Shown here: in pieces, positions 41,745 to 50,762 of the stretch
How the letters are laid out: each line of letters starts with the position of its first letter
Position numbering within the stretch: position 1 is the stretch's first letter
DNA from: Anaerolineae bacterium
GTDB taxonomy: Bacteria > Chloroflexota > Anaerolineae > Anaerolineales > Villigracilaceae
NCBI GenBank assembly: GCA_018645405.1
Contig: JABGOQ010000072.1
Coordinates: 20,528 to 84,527 of the forward strand
Reading direction: 5' to 3'
DNA length: 64,000 bases
Notes under the pieces: generated by a model
What the model saw: the letters and a program-made list of their open reading frames with translations, nothing else
Databases searched by the model: none
Told to the model about the DNA's origin: nothing
Made by a program: the position numbers and the translations under genes

Positions 41745-42464
41745 ATGACCAAGTTACTTTGCCAAACCGATAGTTATCTCAAGGAATTTGATGCGGAAAT
41801 CATCCGTGTGGATGCCGAATCCCGAGCACTGATTCTTGACCAAACAGCCTTTTTCCCCGGAGGTGGGGGACAACCTTGTGATTTTGGCTTGCTGACCGTT
41901 AACGGAACAGAGTACCCTGTCACGAAAGTGAAGAAAAAAGGTGCAGATGCCCTCCACTTCATCGGTGGGGAGGCTGATTTGCCAGAAGTTGGTGAAACTA
42001 TCCACGGCGTGATCGATTGGAAACATCGTTATCAGCTCATGCGTACGCATACGGCCATGCACGTTCTTTGCGGTGTTGTTTTTCGCGATTATGGTGCGCT
42101 TGTTACTGGTGGGAATATGAATCCACTCAAAGGACGGATGGATTTTGAGTTCGAGACAATGCGTAAAGAGTTGGTCGAGGAGATTGAAGAAGCGGTTAAT
42201 GCCGAGGCAGAAAAAGGATACGAAGTAAAAATAGCCATTTTGCCTCGTGAAGAGGCTTTCCAGATCCCTGATTTGATTCGGACGAAGATCAATTTACTCC
42301 CAGAGGGGATTAACGAAATCCGCACAATTGAGCTTGTTGGGCTGGATTTACAGGCGGATGGTGGCACCCATGTCCACAATACATCGGAGGTAGGGAAGCT
42401 GCGCGTGACCAATTATAAGTCGAAGGGAAAGATCAATAAACGGATTTATGTGGAGTTAGAATGA
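41745..42464 (+). CDS. alaX: Alanyl-tRNA editing protein AlaX-M
   Basis: A 239-residue trans-editing factor that hydrolyses mischarged Ser- or Gly-tRNA(Ala). It has TAFFPGGGGQPCDFG near residue 34, as in the AlaX-M group and in AlaRS editing domains, the HTAMH zinc motif (His102, His106), and DLQADGGTHVHNT near 200. The usual Cys before GGTH is Asp205 here, leaving His209 as the fourth ligand. AAGGA precedes the ATG. The aldo/keto reductase gene overlaps its stop. Confidence 0.92.
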   Translation: MTKLLCQTDSYLKEFDAEIIRVDAESRALILDQTAFFPGGGGQPCDFGLLTVNGTEYPVTKVKKKGADALHFIGGEADLPEVGETIHGVIDWKHRYQLMRTHTAMHVLCGVVFRDYGALVTGGNMNPLKGRMDFEFETMRKELVEEIEEAVNAEAEKGYEVKIAILPREEAFQIPDLIRTKINLLPEGINEIRTIELVGLDLQADGGTHVHNTSEVGKLRVTNYKSKGKINKRIYVELE

Positions 42465-43414
42465 TGAAATATCGTGAACTTGGCTCTACGGGAATCAAAG
42501 TCTCTTCTCTTTGTTTGGGCACAATGCAATTTGGCTGGACAGCAGATAAAGCCACTTCGTTTGGTATTCTTTCGGCGGCGTATCAGGCAGGTATCAATTT
42601 TATTGATACCGCAGATGTTTATTCTCATTGGGTCGATGGGAATCCGGGCGGAGTCTCAGAGGAGATTATTGGTAAATGGTGGAAGCAAGCCCAAATCCCG
42701 CGCGAAAACCTTGTGATCGCGACAAAGGTGCGTGGCGAGATGGGGAATCCGCCAACGGAGGGGCTATCCGGAAAGAGAATCCTAAAAATGGTGGATGATT
42801 CTTTACGTCGTTTGCAAGTGGATTATATTGATTTGTATCAGGCGCATTGGGCGGATAACGAGACTGAAATTGAAGAAACTTTGTGCGCTTTTGACGAGCT
42901 TGTTCAATCAGGAAAAGTACGCGCAATTGGATGCTCTAATTATTCAGCCGCAGAATTAACAGAAGCCTTGGAAGTTTCAGAACGGTTTGGCTTGGCGCGT
43001 TATGAGACGCTTCAACCGCATTATAATTTGGTACATCGCGATGAATATGAGCGTGATCTGGCAGAGATTTGCCGTGAGAAAAAGATAGGTGTTATTCCTT
43101 ATAGTCCGCTGGCTGCTGGGTTTTTGACAGGGAAGTATAGAAGAGAAAGTAAGCCTGATTCTGCGCGTGCGGAGGCTGTGGCAAAGTATTATACAGAGAA
43201 AAATTGGCTCTTGCTGGATAAAATGAATGAGATAGCTCTTGCTTGTGGAGCAACAGTTGCACAAATTGCGTTGGCTTGGCAGTTGGCAGATCTAACAATT
43301 TCCAGCCCGATTATTGGAGCGAATTCAATCACCCAGCTTGAGGATAGTTTGGGGGCAGTTGAAATCTCTCTAAATTCTCAGGAAAAAGCTCTTTTGGATA
43401 AACTTTCATCCTAA
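42461..43414 (+). CDS. Aldo/keto reductase
   Basis: A 317-residue AKR. (beta/alpha)8 barrel with the catalytic tetrad visible in FIDTADVYSHW (Asp and Tyr, about 47-54), VIATKVRG (Lys near 84) and YQAHWAD (His near 127). Cofactor contacts are GCSNYSA and the terminal PIIGANSITQLEDSL. It is of the YajO/YghZ-like branch. ATGA overlaps the alaX stop by 4 bases, so it is coupled. Substrate unknown. Confidence 0.92.
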   Translation: MMKYRELGSTGIKVSSLCLGTMQFGWTADKATSFGILSAAYQAGINFIDTADVYSHWVDGNPGGVSEEIIGKWWKQAQIPRENLVIATKVRGEMGNPPTEGLSGKRILKMVDDSLRRLQVDYIDLYQAHWADNETEIEETLCAFDELVQSGKVRAIGCSNYSAAELTEALEVSERFGLARYETLQPHYNLVHRDEYERDLAEICREKKIGVIPYSPLAAGFLTGKYRRESKPDSARAEAVAKYYTEKNWLLLDKMNEIALACGATVAQIALAWQLADLTISSPIIGANSITQLEDSLGAVEISLNSQEKALLDKLSS

Positions 43415-43491
43415 GCAACCGATATAAAAGTGCAATGTTTAGAGCATATTATTTGAGTTACACTGGGATTAAATCATAACTGGAGAATTAC

Positions 43492-44394
43492 TTGACTGCA
43501 AAAATAATCCTTAATCCATATTCTGCGCGTTGGCGAGCGAGCAAACGTTTTCCTGAAGCGGCATCAGCACTTAGAGATGCCGGCGTAGAATTTGAAGTTG
43601 CGCGTTCTGAGGAGCGTGGTGGCTGTACTGCCTTAGCAGAGCAAGCTGTTAGAGATGGTTTTTCTCCTATTATCGCAGCAGGTGGAGATGGAACTATTGG
43701 CGAAGTTGTAAATGGGATCGTAAAGGCAACATCCGAAGGAGAGCCTTTACCTCCTTTTGGCATCATCCCTTTGGGGACAGCCAATGATCTGATTTGCAAT
43801 TTGAATATGCCTATTGGTTTGAAGGAAGCGGCAGAAATTATTGCAGCAGGAAAAACACGCCAAATGGATTTATGCGCGGTGAACGGACATTATTTTGCGA
43901 ATAACACAGCCTTAGGTTTAGAGCCTTTGGTGACTATCACTCAGGAAAAGATCGGTTGGCTGAAGGGGATTCCGCGTTATTTATATGCGGCATTATCTGC
44001 GATTTATCAGGGAACAAGTTGGCACGCAGAGCTCAAATGGGATGATGGTGAATATTCCGGTCCCATATCGCTTATCACGATTGGGAATGGCGCGCAAACA
44101 GGTGGTCTTTTTTATATGGCCCCTCATGCCGAACCTTTTGATGGGAAAATGACTTTTGTATATGGTTATGTAAAATCTCGATTACGGATGTTAAGCCTGC
44201 TCCCGTTAACGATGAAGCCAGATGATGGGAGTTATGTTGAAAAAGATGAAATTTTTGAAGTACATACCACTCGTTTAAGTGTTAAGCTCACCACAAGTTC
44301 TCCCGCTCATGCGGATGGAGAACTTTTTGACCGAAATTTATTTGAAGCTGAGTATCAAATTTTCCCTGGTCGTTTACCGATTTTGATGCCCTAA
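43492..44394 (+). CDS. Diacylglycerol/lipid kinase family protein
   Basis: A 300-residue LCB5/DagK-fold kinase. ILNPYSAR at the start, the nucleotide-binding PIIAAGGDGTIGEVVNG (about 63-79), PLGTANDLICNL (about 100), then the beta-sandwich domain with IGNGAQTGGLFYMAPHAEPFDG. It phosphorylates lipids such as diacylglycerol or undecaprenol-type molecules in relatives. Start TTG with GGAG upstream. A strong terminator follows. Confidence 0.9.
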   Translation: MTAKIILNPYSARWRASKRFPEAASALRDAGVEFEVARSEERGGCTALAEQAVRDGFSPIIAAGGDGTIGEVVNGIVKATSEGEPLPPFGIIPLGTANDLICNLNMPIGLKEAAEIIAAGKTRQMDLCAVNGHYFANNTALGLEPLVTITQEKIGWLKGIPRYLYAALSAIYQGTSWHAELKWDDGEYSGPISLITIGNGAQTGGLFYMAPHAEPFDGKMTFVYGYVKSRLRMLSLLPLTMKPDDGSYVEKDEIFEVHTTRLSVKLTTSSPAHADGELFDRNLFEAEYQIFPGRLPILMP

Positions 44395-44407
44395 AGAAAA
44401 GACTTTT

Positions 44408-44437
44408 AAAAATGGGCAGATGCACCTGCCCATTTTT
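44408..44437 (+). terminator. Intrinsic terminator after the lipid kinase
   Basis: A 12-bp perfect stem (44408-44419 with 44426-44437) ending in TTTTT. Confidence 0.9.
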
Positions 44438-44465
44438 GATTTAAGCGCACTCTCTGGTTTTGCTC

Positions 44466-44471
44466 TATAAT
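44466..44471 (+). promoter_or_regulatory. -10 box close to the GT87 start codon
   Basis: Perfect TATAAT with only five bases to the TTG at 44477. Either the transcript is leaderless, or translation starts at the in-frame TTG 44528, whose product begins with KKKLLPFAII, a normal signal-anchor start. Confidence 0.5.
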
Positions 44472-44476
44472 TAGAA

Positions 44477-45733
44477 TTGTCAATAAAAAGCAAGAAAATC
44501 TGTATTCATCCTACTTCATTTACTGATTTGAAAAAAAAACTACTTCCTTTCGCTATTATCGCTCTGGTATTCATCGTGGTCTTGGGCATACTTCTCGCAG
44601 CAAATTATGCGATAACGCCTCGCCTCTCTGGAGGAGAAGATTTCCTTGTTCCCTGGATGGGCGCACGCGCTTTCCTTTTTGAGCAAAGCAATCCTTATAC
44701 CTCTGAATTCTCGCGTGAGACGCAAGTCGAAATCTACGGATATCCTGCCGAAGAAGGTGAATACCCTTATAGATTAGATATTCCTTTTTATCTCCTCGTT
44801 TTTTATTTCCCCTTTGCCCTTATCGAAAATTTTGATCTTGCCCGCGCCCTCTGGATGAGTTTTGCCGAGATAGCACTTTTTGTGGTGGGGCTTCTCAGCA
44901 TTTATCTTGCAGAGTGGAAAGTATCTCGCCTTAATCTAGCACTTTTTTTTGCCACACTTTTCTTCAGTTTTTACGGTCTTTATCCTCTTCTTGAAGGAGG
45001 ATGGGCAATTTTTACAGCACTTACTCTTCTTTTATCGCTTATCGCTTTTCGAGAGAAGCAGGATGAAATTCTTGGCATTCTTCTTCTTTTCGGGACAATT
45101 CATTTCCAAAGTGGGGGGCTGCTCTTTTTCTTTCTTCTTTTTCTTTTGATCACCTCTCGTCGTTGGAAAACTTTTTCGATTTCTTTGATGGTTCTTATTT
45201 CTGCTCTTGGGGCTACGCTTATTTTTTTTCCCGATTGGCCGCTTCCTTTCGCAAGCTCTCTTCTGGCAAATTTGCGCATCGGGCATGGGCTTCTGCTTAG
45301 TGAAAGCCTCCAAATCTGGCGTCCAGATGATGGCGCGCTGATTGCCAATCTCCTTAGATGGGGAGCTTTGCTGATTCTTCTTCTTGAGTGGCGTGCGGCG
45401 CGAGGGCACAATTTTCAACGTATTCTTTGGGTAGCCAGTCTGAGTCTTGCCCTGACACCCTTTTTGGGAATCCGTATAACTCCCGCGATCTTTACAATTC
45501 TCTTTCTTCCTCTTGTCTTGATTTTCAAGATAGCAGAAGATCGTTGGCGATACGCTAATATAGGCATTTCTATCTTTTTTCTTTTTCTTCTTTCAACATG
45601 GGCGATTTTCTTAAATATGCCAAATGCTCTTGAAGCCCTCACATTCGCCTTTCCTTTTCTTCTTTTCCTTGCTTTATATTGGCTGCGCTGGTGGCTCGTT
45701 CGCCCGCCGCGCACATGGGCAGATCGGCTATGA
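44477..45733 (+). CDS. GT87-family (DUF2029) membrane protein
   Basis: A 418-residue protein (401 if TTG 44528 is the start) with about eleven helices. SGGEDFLVPWMGARAFLFEQ then NPYTSEFSRETQVEIYG, and the FPFALIENFDLARALWMSF helix; this is the same plan as the inverted paralogue at 40384. Probable function is transfer of a pentose or hexose from polyprenyl phosphate to an envelope glycan. The next gene overlaps by four bases (ATGA). Confidence 0.8.
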   Translation: MSIKSKKICIHPTSFTDLKKKLLPFAIIALVFIVVLGILLAANYAITPRLSGGEDFLVPWMGARAFLFEQSNPYTSEFSRETQVEIYGYPAEEGEYPYRLDIPFYLLVFYFPFALIENFDLARALWMSFAEIALFVVGLLSIYLAEWKVSRLNLALFFATLFFSFYGLYPLLEGGWAIFTALTLLLSLIAFREKQDEILGILLLFGTIHFQSGGLLFFFLLFLLITSRRWKTFSISLMVLISALGATLIFFPDWPLPFASSLLANLRIGHGLLLSESLQIWRPDDGALIANLLRWGALLILLLEWRAARGHNFQRILWVASLSLALTPFLGIRITPAIFTILFLPLVLIFKIAEDRWRYANIGISIFFLFLLSTWAIFLNMPNALEALTFAFPFLLFLALYWLRWWLVRPPRTWADRL

Positions 45734-47319
45734 CCCTTCGCGTCTATTTTCTTCTCTTTTTTCTTGCCCTTGCTCTCGCAATTGGCGTAGCCTCTTTTCA
45801 GTCTACGCCCGGCTATATGGATGCCGATTATTACTATGCTACCGGCATTCAGCTTGCGCAAGGGGATGGGTATACAGAATCATTTTTGTGGAATTATTTG
45901 GATGATCCAGATGGATTGCCGCATCCCTCGCATGCTTATTGGATGCCACTCACCTCAATTCTTTCGGCATTGGGAATGCGCCTCGCACGCGGATTTGAAT
46001 TTGCTTCCGCGCAATGGGTTTTTATTCTCCTTTCAGCTTTGATTCCGTTAATCACTGCTTCTTTGGCATATTCCTTTACATCTCGTCGAGACCTATCTAT
46101 TATCTCTGCCTTTCTCGCTCTCTTCAGCGGATATTATGCTCCCTTCCTGACTACAACAGATACCTTTACTCTCTACATCCTCCTTGGCGGGAGTTTCGTT
46201 CTAGCTCTCAAAATTCGCAGAATTTGGCTAAGAGCTTTGATCTTAGGGATTATCGCTGCCCTCATGCACCTCTCCCGCGCGGATGGGGCAATTTGGTTGA
46301 TTATCGCTGCGATCTCACTTTTCACTCTTCACGTTTCACGCTCGCCCAATTCCCGATTCCCAATCATCAACTCCTTTTTACCTATTCTTTCCTCTTTCGT
46401 CTTTCTTTTTTCTGCCTACCTTCTCATCACCGCTCCTTGGTTCTTTCGCAATTTCAAAGCCTTCGGCACTATCCTTGCTCCTGGCGGAAATCAAGCACTT
46501 TGGCTAACGAGCTATAATCAAATCTTTGCTTATCCTGCAGGGAATCTATCATTAGAAAGCTGGCTTGCCTCAGGCTGGTCTGCAATCGTAGACGCGCGCC
46601 TTTGGGCATTCAAACTTAATCTGGGCACAATTCTTGGTGTTCAGAGTGGGATGATTCTCCTGCCCTTCATAATTTTGGGCGCATGGCATTATCGCAAAAA
46701 CGAAATTCTCCGCGTAGGCATCTTCACATGGCTAATAACCTTTTTTGTGATGACATTCATTTTTCCCTTCGCTGGTGCGCGTGGCGGATTTTTCCACTCA
46801 GGAGCAGCCTTGCAGCCTCTTTGGTGGGCGCTTGCTCCGGTTGGCTTGGATCGCGCTATTGCGTGGATGGTGAAGAATCGCGGCTGGAGAGAAGAATCGC
46901 ATCGGGTATTTCAGATGGGGCTTGTTGTTGCGTTGTTTTTTATCACGGCAGCAATTTTCGAGATTCGTGTACTCTCTCCCTTTGCACGGAAGCAAGCTCA
47001 AAGCACGGGCGTTCCGCTTTACACATCGATTGAGAAAATCCTTTCAGAGCAAAGCGGTGATAATGCGCAAGCAGTCATCGTGTCCAATCCCCCCGGCTAT
47101 TTTCTTGCCAGCAACAGGCTCGCGCTTGCCTTACCAGATGGTAATATCGAAGCCCTTTTCGATATTGCAACGCGCTATAATGCGGGCTATCTGATTTTGG
47201 AGCCGGGCGGTGTAACCGATGGTTTGATGCCTGTTTTTGACGCACCTACTGCGCAGCCTAATTTGATTTTTCTCGACGAAATGGAAGGAGCGAAAATCTT
47301 TGTCATCAAAACGGAATAA
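45730..47319 (+). CDS. GT39-like polytopic membrane glycosyltransferase
   Basis: A 529-residue protein with about eleven helices. The first loop carries STPGYMDADYYYATG with the D-x-D-type motif and QLAQGDGYTESF. A conserved HLSRADG lies near residue 180. The soluble tail begins near 425. A run of seven heptanucleotide units (46319-46367) encodes the segment FTLHVSRSPNSRFPII between helices, so a repeat appears to have been built into this loop. ATG 45730 overlaps the previous stop. Confidence 0.8.
   Translation: MTLRVYFLLFFLALALAIGVASFQSTPGYMDADYYYATGIQLAQGDGYTESFLWNYLDDPDGLPHPSHAYWMPLTSILSALGMRLARGFEFASAQWVFILLSALIPLITASLAYSFTSRRDLSIISAFLALFSGYYAPFLTTTDTFTLYILLGGSFVLALKIRRIWLRALILGIIAALMHLSRADGAIWLIIAAISLFTLHVSRSPNSRFPIINSFLPILSSFVFLFSAYLLITAPWFFRNFKAFGTILAPGGNQALWLTSYNQIFAYPAGNLSLESWLASGWSAIVDARLWAFKLNLGTILGVQSGMILLPFIILGAWHYRKNEILRVGIFTWLITFFVMTFIFPFAGARGGFFHSGAALQPLWWALAPVGLDRAIAWMVKNRGWREESHRVFQMGLVVALFFITAAIFEIRVLSPFARKQAQSTGVPLYTSIEKILSEQSGDNAQAVIVSNPPGYFLASNRLALALPDGNIEALFDIATRYNAGYLILEPGGVTDGLMPVFDAPTAQPNLIFLDEMEGAKIFVIKTE
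46319..46367 (+). repeat. Heptanucleotide tandem array 4, inside a coding region
   Basis: Seven 7-base units in register: TTTTCAC, TCTTCAC, GTTTCAC, GCTCGCC, CAATTCC, CGATTCC, CAATCAT. The array encodes a loop of the GT39-like protein. Its 49-base length is not a multiple of three, so unit gain or loss would shift the frame. Confidence 0.75.
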
Positions 47320-48817
47320 TTCTCATTCCCCCCATTTTCAAAGAAAATGGGGGGAAGCCCGAAGCGGAAGGGGGGCAATTTTAGCCCTCGCAACTGTGCT
47401 GAGCGTGGGGGGCTATTTGCTCGCCAGCAGCCTGAAGTTTCGGATAGGCTTTCCCTTAGATGATGCCTGGATTCACCAAACCTATGCGCGCAATTTGGCA
47501 GAATGGGGGCAGTGGGCATTTTGGCAGGGGCAAGTTTCGGGTGGCTCAACTGCGCCACTTTGGTCGGCACTTCTCGCGCTGGGCTATTGGCTGAAACTCT
47601 CTTTTTACCTTTGGGCTTTTGTACTGGGCGGCATTTTTTTATGGGGACTGGCATTTTTGGGCGAATATTTTCTTCGAAAAACTGTCCCTGCTTATCGTAG
47701 TAAATTTCCGTGGGCGGGCATCTTCTTGCTCGGCGAATGGCATCTCGTTTGGGCTGCCACCTCTGGTATGGAAACTCTGTTATACGCGTTCCTCGCCACC
47801 CTTGTTTTAGTCTTATTGGCTCTTGGTAAACACAATTATCTCCTCTTGGGTGCGCTGGTTGGCATCAGCGTTTGGGTGCGCCCGGGAGGCGTTACTTTGC
47901 TGGGACCTGTTGTTGTCGTAGCACTTCTTTCTGGAGAAAATATTAAACGGATTGCGCGGGATTTGCTTAATACAGCACTGGGATTCGGTATTTTTCTTTC
48001 CCTGTATTTATTATTCAATCTCGCCATAACGGGGACGCCCTACCCAAATACTTTTTATGCGAAACAAGCGGAGTATGCGCTCTTGCGTGAGCTTGTTCCC
48101 CTTTGGACGCGTTTTCTGGCAGAGGTACAACTCCCGTTAATTGGTGCTGGGGCATTGCTTTTGCCTGGCGTACTCTTTTTTTTCTGGCGCGCGCTCCGTC
48201 GCCGTGATATTGGCATTCTCGTTGGCGGAATTTGGTTCTTAGGCTACGCAGCGATTTATGCATGGAAACTCCCCGTCACCTACCAGCATGGACGCTATAT
48301 GATGCCCACCATGCCAATCTTCTTCCTTTGGGGATTGGGAGGTACGCTTCAGCTTTTGGCGGATGCTCATCTCACGCATTGGCGGAAAATGGGCGCATTC
48401 GCATGGAGAACCGCTCTTGTATTGATCTGGTTTGCTTTCTATATACTTGGTGCCAAATCCTATGCAGAAGATGTCGCCTTCATCGAGAGCGAGATAGTTG
48501 CTACCGCTTATTGGGTTGCGGAGAATATTCCCCCCGACGCATTAATTGCCGCGCATGATATTGGTGCATTAGGTTATTTTGCTGGGCGTGAGTTGGTCGA
48601 TCTGGCAGGACTGGTGTCTCCAGATGTAATCGAGTTTATGCGCAATGAAGAAGAACTTATCCTTTATTTAGATGAGCGTGATGTTGATTATTTAGTTATT
48701 TTCCCGTCTTGGTATGAAACCCTATCAGAAGGACTATTTCTTGTGTATAATACTGAGGGTCGCTTTGCTCCAATAATTGGCGGAGAAAATATGATAATTT
48801 ATCAATGGGCGCGTTAA
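47300..48817 (+). CDS. GT-C-like polytopic membrane protein
   Basis: A 505-residue frame with about eleven helices. After the first helix comes IGFPLDDAWIHQTYARNLAE, a DD motif in the GT-C position, followed by GSTAPLWSALLALGY. The soluble C-terminal part has NIPPDALIAAHDIGALGYFAGRELVDLAGLVSP. The start is uncertain: TTG 47300 overlaps the upstream gene by 20 bases and the first 20 or so residues are encoded by a G-rich hairpin repeat (47326-47356). GTG 47396, directly before the first helix, is an alternative. Confidence 0.78.
   Translation: MSSKRNNSHSPHFQRKWGEARSGRGAILALATVLSVGGYLLASSLKFRIGFPLDDAWIHQTYARNLAEWGQWAFWQGQVSGGSTAPLWSALLALGYWLKLSFYLWAFVLGGIFLWGLAFLGEYFLRKTVPAYRSKFPWAGIFLLGEWHLVWAATSGMETLLYAFLATLVLVLLALGKHNYLLLGALVGISVWVRPGGVTLLGPVVVVALLSGENIKRIARDLLNTALGFGIFLSLYLLFNLAITGTPYPNTFYAKQAEYALLRELVPLWTRFLAEVQLPLIGAGALLLPGVLFFFWRALRRRDIGILVGGIWFLGYAAIYAWKLPVTYQHGRYMMPTMPIFFLWGLGGTLQLLADAHLTHWRKMGAFAWRTALVLIWFAFYILGAKSYAEDVAFIESEIVATAYWVAENIPPDALIAAHDIGALGYFAGRELVDLAGLVSPDVIEFMRNEEELILYLDERDVDYLVIFPSWYETLSEGLFLVYNTEGRFAPIIGGENMIIYQWAR
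47326..47356 (+). repeat. Perfect hairpin repeat with C6/G6 arms
   Basis: A 14-bp perfect inverted repeat (47326-47339 with 47343-47356, arms TTCCCCCCATTTTC and GAAAATGGGGGGAA) over an AAA loop, 6 bases after the GT39-like stop and inside the 5' end of the next frame. No T-run follows; a second G6 run comes 15 bases later (47371-47376). Confidence 0.75.
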
Positions 48818-48897
48818 AGCTTTTGCAACTTTTCGATAATGCTTCACTGAAAATCTTGTGCTATACTCGATAAAAATATCAGAGATAAGAGAGAATC

Positions 48898-49593
48898 ATG
48901 GAAAAAATTAAATTAGTCGTTGTTGATGACCACCCTTTATTCCGTCAGGGAGTTGTGGATGCGTTATCCTTAGAGCCAGATATGACGGTGATAGGTCAGG
49001 CATCTAGCGGGGAAGAAGCATTGGAAATGATTCAGGCTCTTGCTCCTGACGTTGCAGTTCTTGATGTCAACTTGCCGGGTATGAATGGGCAACAAATCAC
49101 GCATCGCGTTGTGCAGAAAAAACTTAAGACACGTATTTTATTGTTAACGGGATATGACGATCTTGAGCAAGCTTTGCATGCAGCTCTTGCTGGTGCAGCT
49201 GCTTACTGTGCAAAAGAAATTGGTCCGAAGCGTCTGATTGAAAGTATCCGAGAAATCTATCAAGGAAAATATGTTGTTGCCGAGCAAGTTTTTTCTCGCG
49301 AAGAATTGGATGTCTGGATTAAAAGCCATATGGCAGATATCAATCGTACCTATAGCGAGCCAGGAACACCTTTTCACCCTCTCTCAAAGAGAGAAATGGA
49401 AGTTCTTTCTTGCGTTGTTCGTGGTATGAGCAATAAAGAGATCGCGCTTTTGTTGGGAATTAGTCATCAAACAGTCAAAAATCATGTTACTGCTATTTTG
49501 AGAAAATTTGGTGTTGAAGATCGTACCCAAGCTGTTGTTTATGCTTTAAAACGCGGTTGGGTTCAATTGCACGATGATGAGCAGGATGCCTAG
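48898..49593 (+). CDS. NarL/LuxR-family response regulator
   Basis: A 231-residue regulator. The receiver has DD (10-11), phosphoacceptor Asp56 (VLDVNLPG), and LLLTGYDD. AKEIG replaces the usual KxxxP with Lys at the expected place. The C-terminal LuxR helix-turn-helix (about 160-225) has LSKREMEVLSCVVRGMSNKEI and SHQTVKNHVTAILRKFGV. AGAGAG lies before the ATG. It precedes the DegS-type kinase gene by 12 bases, and together they sit directly upstream of the pilin gene, making them candidate regulators of the pilus locus. Confidence 0.93.
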   Translation: MEKIKLVVVDDHPLFRQGVVDALSLEPDMTVIGQASSGEEALEMIQALAPDVAVLDVNLPGMNGQQITHRVVQKKLKTRILLLTGYDDLEQALHAALAGAAAYCAKEIGPKRLIESIREIYQGKYVVAEQVFSREELDVWIKSHMADINRTYSEPGTPFHPLSKREMEVLSCVVRGMSNKEIALLLGISHQTVKNHVTAILRKFGVEDRTQAVVYALKRGWVQLHDDEQDA

Positions 49594-49605
49594 GAGAAAG
49601 TTAGT

Positions 49606-50640
49606 ATGGTTCTATCTCAAACCAATCCAGATTTACAAGAAAGTCAAATACTTGATATTCAATCTGAATTAGATGAAACAGAGGGATCATTAAGGGAAAT
49701 AACTTTAATGATTGAACAAAGTCAAGATGAAGTGGGGAAACTGACTCAACGTAACGCTGCAATTACAAGTCATTTACAACAAATACAAACGGATTCATCT
49801 TCAATGTCTGTTGAAGAAATTCGTATGGCTTATGATTCTGCCTTAGATGTACAGCAGCGCCTTCTTGTGATGAGAGGGCAGTTAGATAAACTGCAGAATG
49901 ACCAGGCCCATTTCGAGCGTTATAAAACGCTCTTGAAGCAGGCGAGTGGTGCAGGGAGTCAAGAATCCTCTCAAGTAGGTAATAGCAAACGAATCGAATC
50001 GACAAATATTGAGATGATTGTTAATGCGCAAGAGTCTGAACGCCAGCGCTTATCTCGACAAATGCACGATGGCCCAGCGCAAGCCTTGTCTAATTTTATT
50101 CTGCAGGCTGAAATTGCAATGCGACTCTTATCTGTTGATGTTGATCAAGCAAAAGAGGAACTAAACAGTCTGAAGGCTTCTGCAATGCGCACATTCCAAA
50201 AAGTTCGCAACTTTATTTTTGAACTTCGCCCAATGATGCTTGATGATTTGGGACTCATCCCAACTATCCGCCGCTATGCAGAAACATTTAAGGAACAATC
50301 AGGAATTGAGATGAATCTTCTCGTCTCAGGAACAGAGAGAAGATTAGAGCCGTATCTTGAGGTAATGGTATTCCGTGCTTTGCAAGAGCTTATGGGGAAT
50401 GTGTCTCGACATAGCCACGCTACGATTGTAAAAGTCTATGTTGATGTGGGGGATAGTCTTATAAAAGTGAGTGTTGATGATAATGGCAAAGGATTTGATG
50501 TTGACATGGTCAACGAGGGGAATAGTTTGGGATTGAAACTTATCCGAGATCGTGTTGAAATGTTAGGAGGAAATTTTGACGTGGAGAGTTCTGCGGGAAA
50601 GGGTGCGCGAATCGTTTTTTCTGTTCCAGCAGAAAATTAA
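49606..50640 (+). CDS. DegS/NarX-type sensor histidine kinase (cytosolic)
   Basis: A 344-residue kinase without transmembrane helices. An N-terminal coiled coil (about 10-115) is followed by a HisKA_3 dimerisation domain with SERQRLSRQMHDGPAQALSN (His154), and a HATPase domain with ALQELMGNVSRHSHA (N box), VDDNGKGFD (G1) and SLGLKLIRDRVEMLGG (G2). The coiled-coil, cytosolic plan is that of DegS. It should phosphorylate the response regulator encoded just upstream. Input signal unknown. Confidence 0.93.
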   Translation: MVLSQTNPDLQESQILDIQSELDETEGSLREITLMIEQSQDEVGKLTQRNAAITSHLQQIQTDSSSMSVEEIRMAYDSALDVQQRLLVMRGQLDKLQNDQAHFERYKTLLKQASGAGSQESSQVGNSKRIESTNIEMIVNAQESERQRLSRQMHDGPAQALSNFILQAEIAMRLLSVDVDQAKEELNSLKASAMRTFQKVRNFIFELRPMMLDDLGLIPTIRRYAETFKEQSGIEMNLLVSGTERRLEPYLEVMVFRALQELMGNVSRHSHATIVKVYVDVGDSLIKVSVDDNGKGFDVDMVNEGNSLGLKLIRDRVEMLGGNFDVESSAGKGARIVFSVPAEN

Positions 50641-50680
50641 TCAGCTTACATAACTGTAAGTATAAATAGCTCTGTCACTC

Positions 50681-50708
50681 TTGTATTTTTTAACAAGATG
50701 CTTATAAT
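50681..50708 (+). promoter_or_regulatory. Promoter of the Flp pilin gene
   Basis: TTGTAT (50681-50686), 16-base spacer, perfect TATAAT (50703-50708), about 55 bases before the pilin ATG. Confidence 0.65.
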
Positions 50709-50762
50709 GTAGTCATCTTCAATGAGTTTGAGGAAATCATCCAAAAAAGGAGGTGCTTTAAC

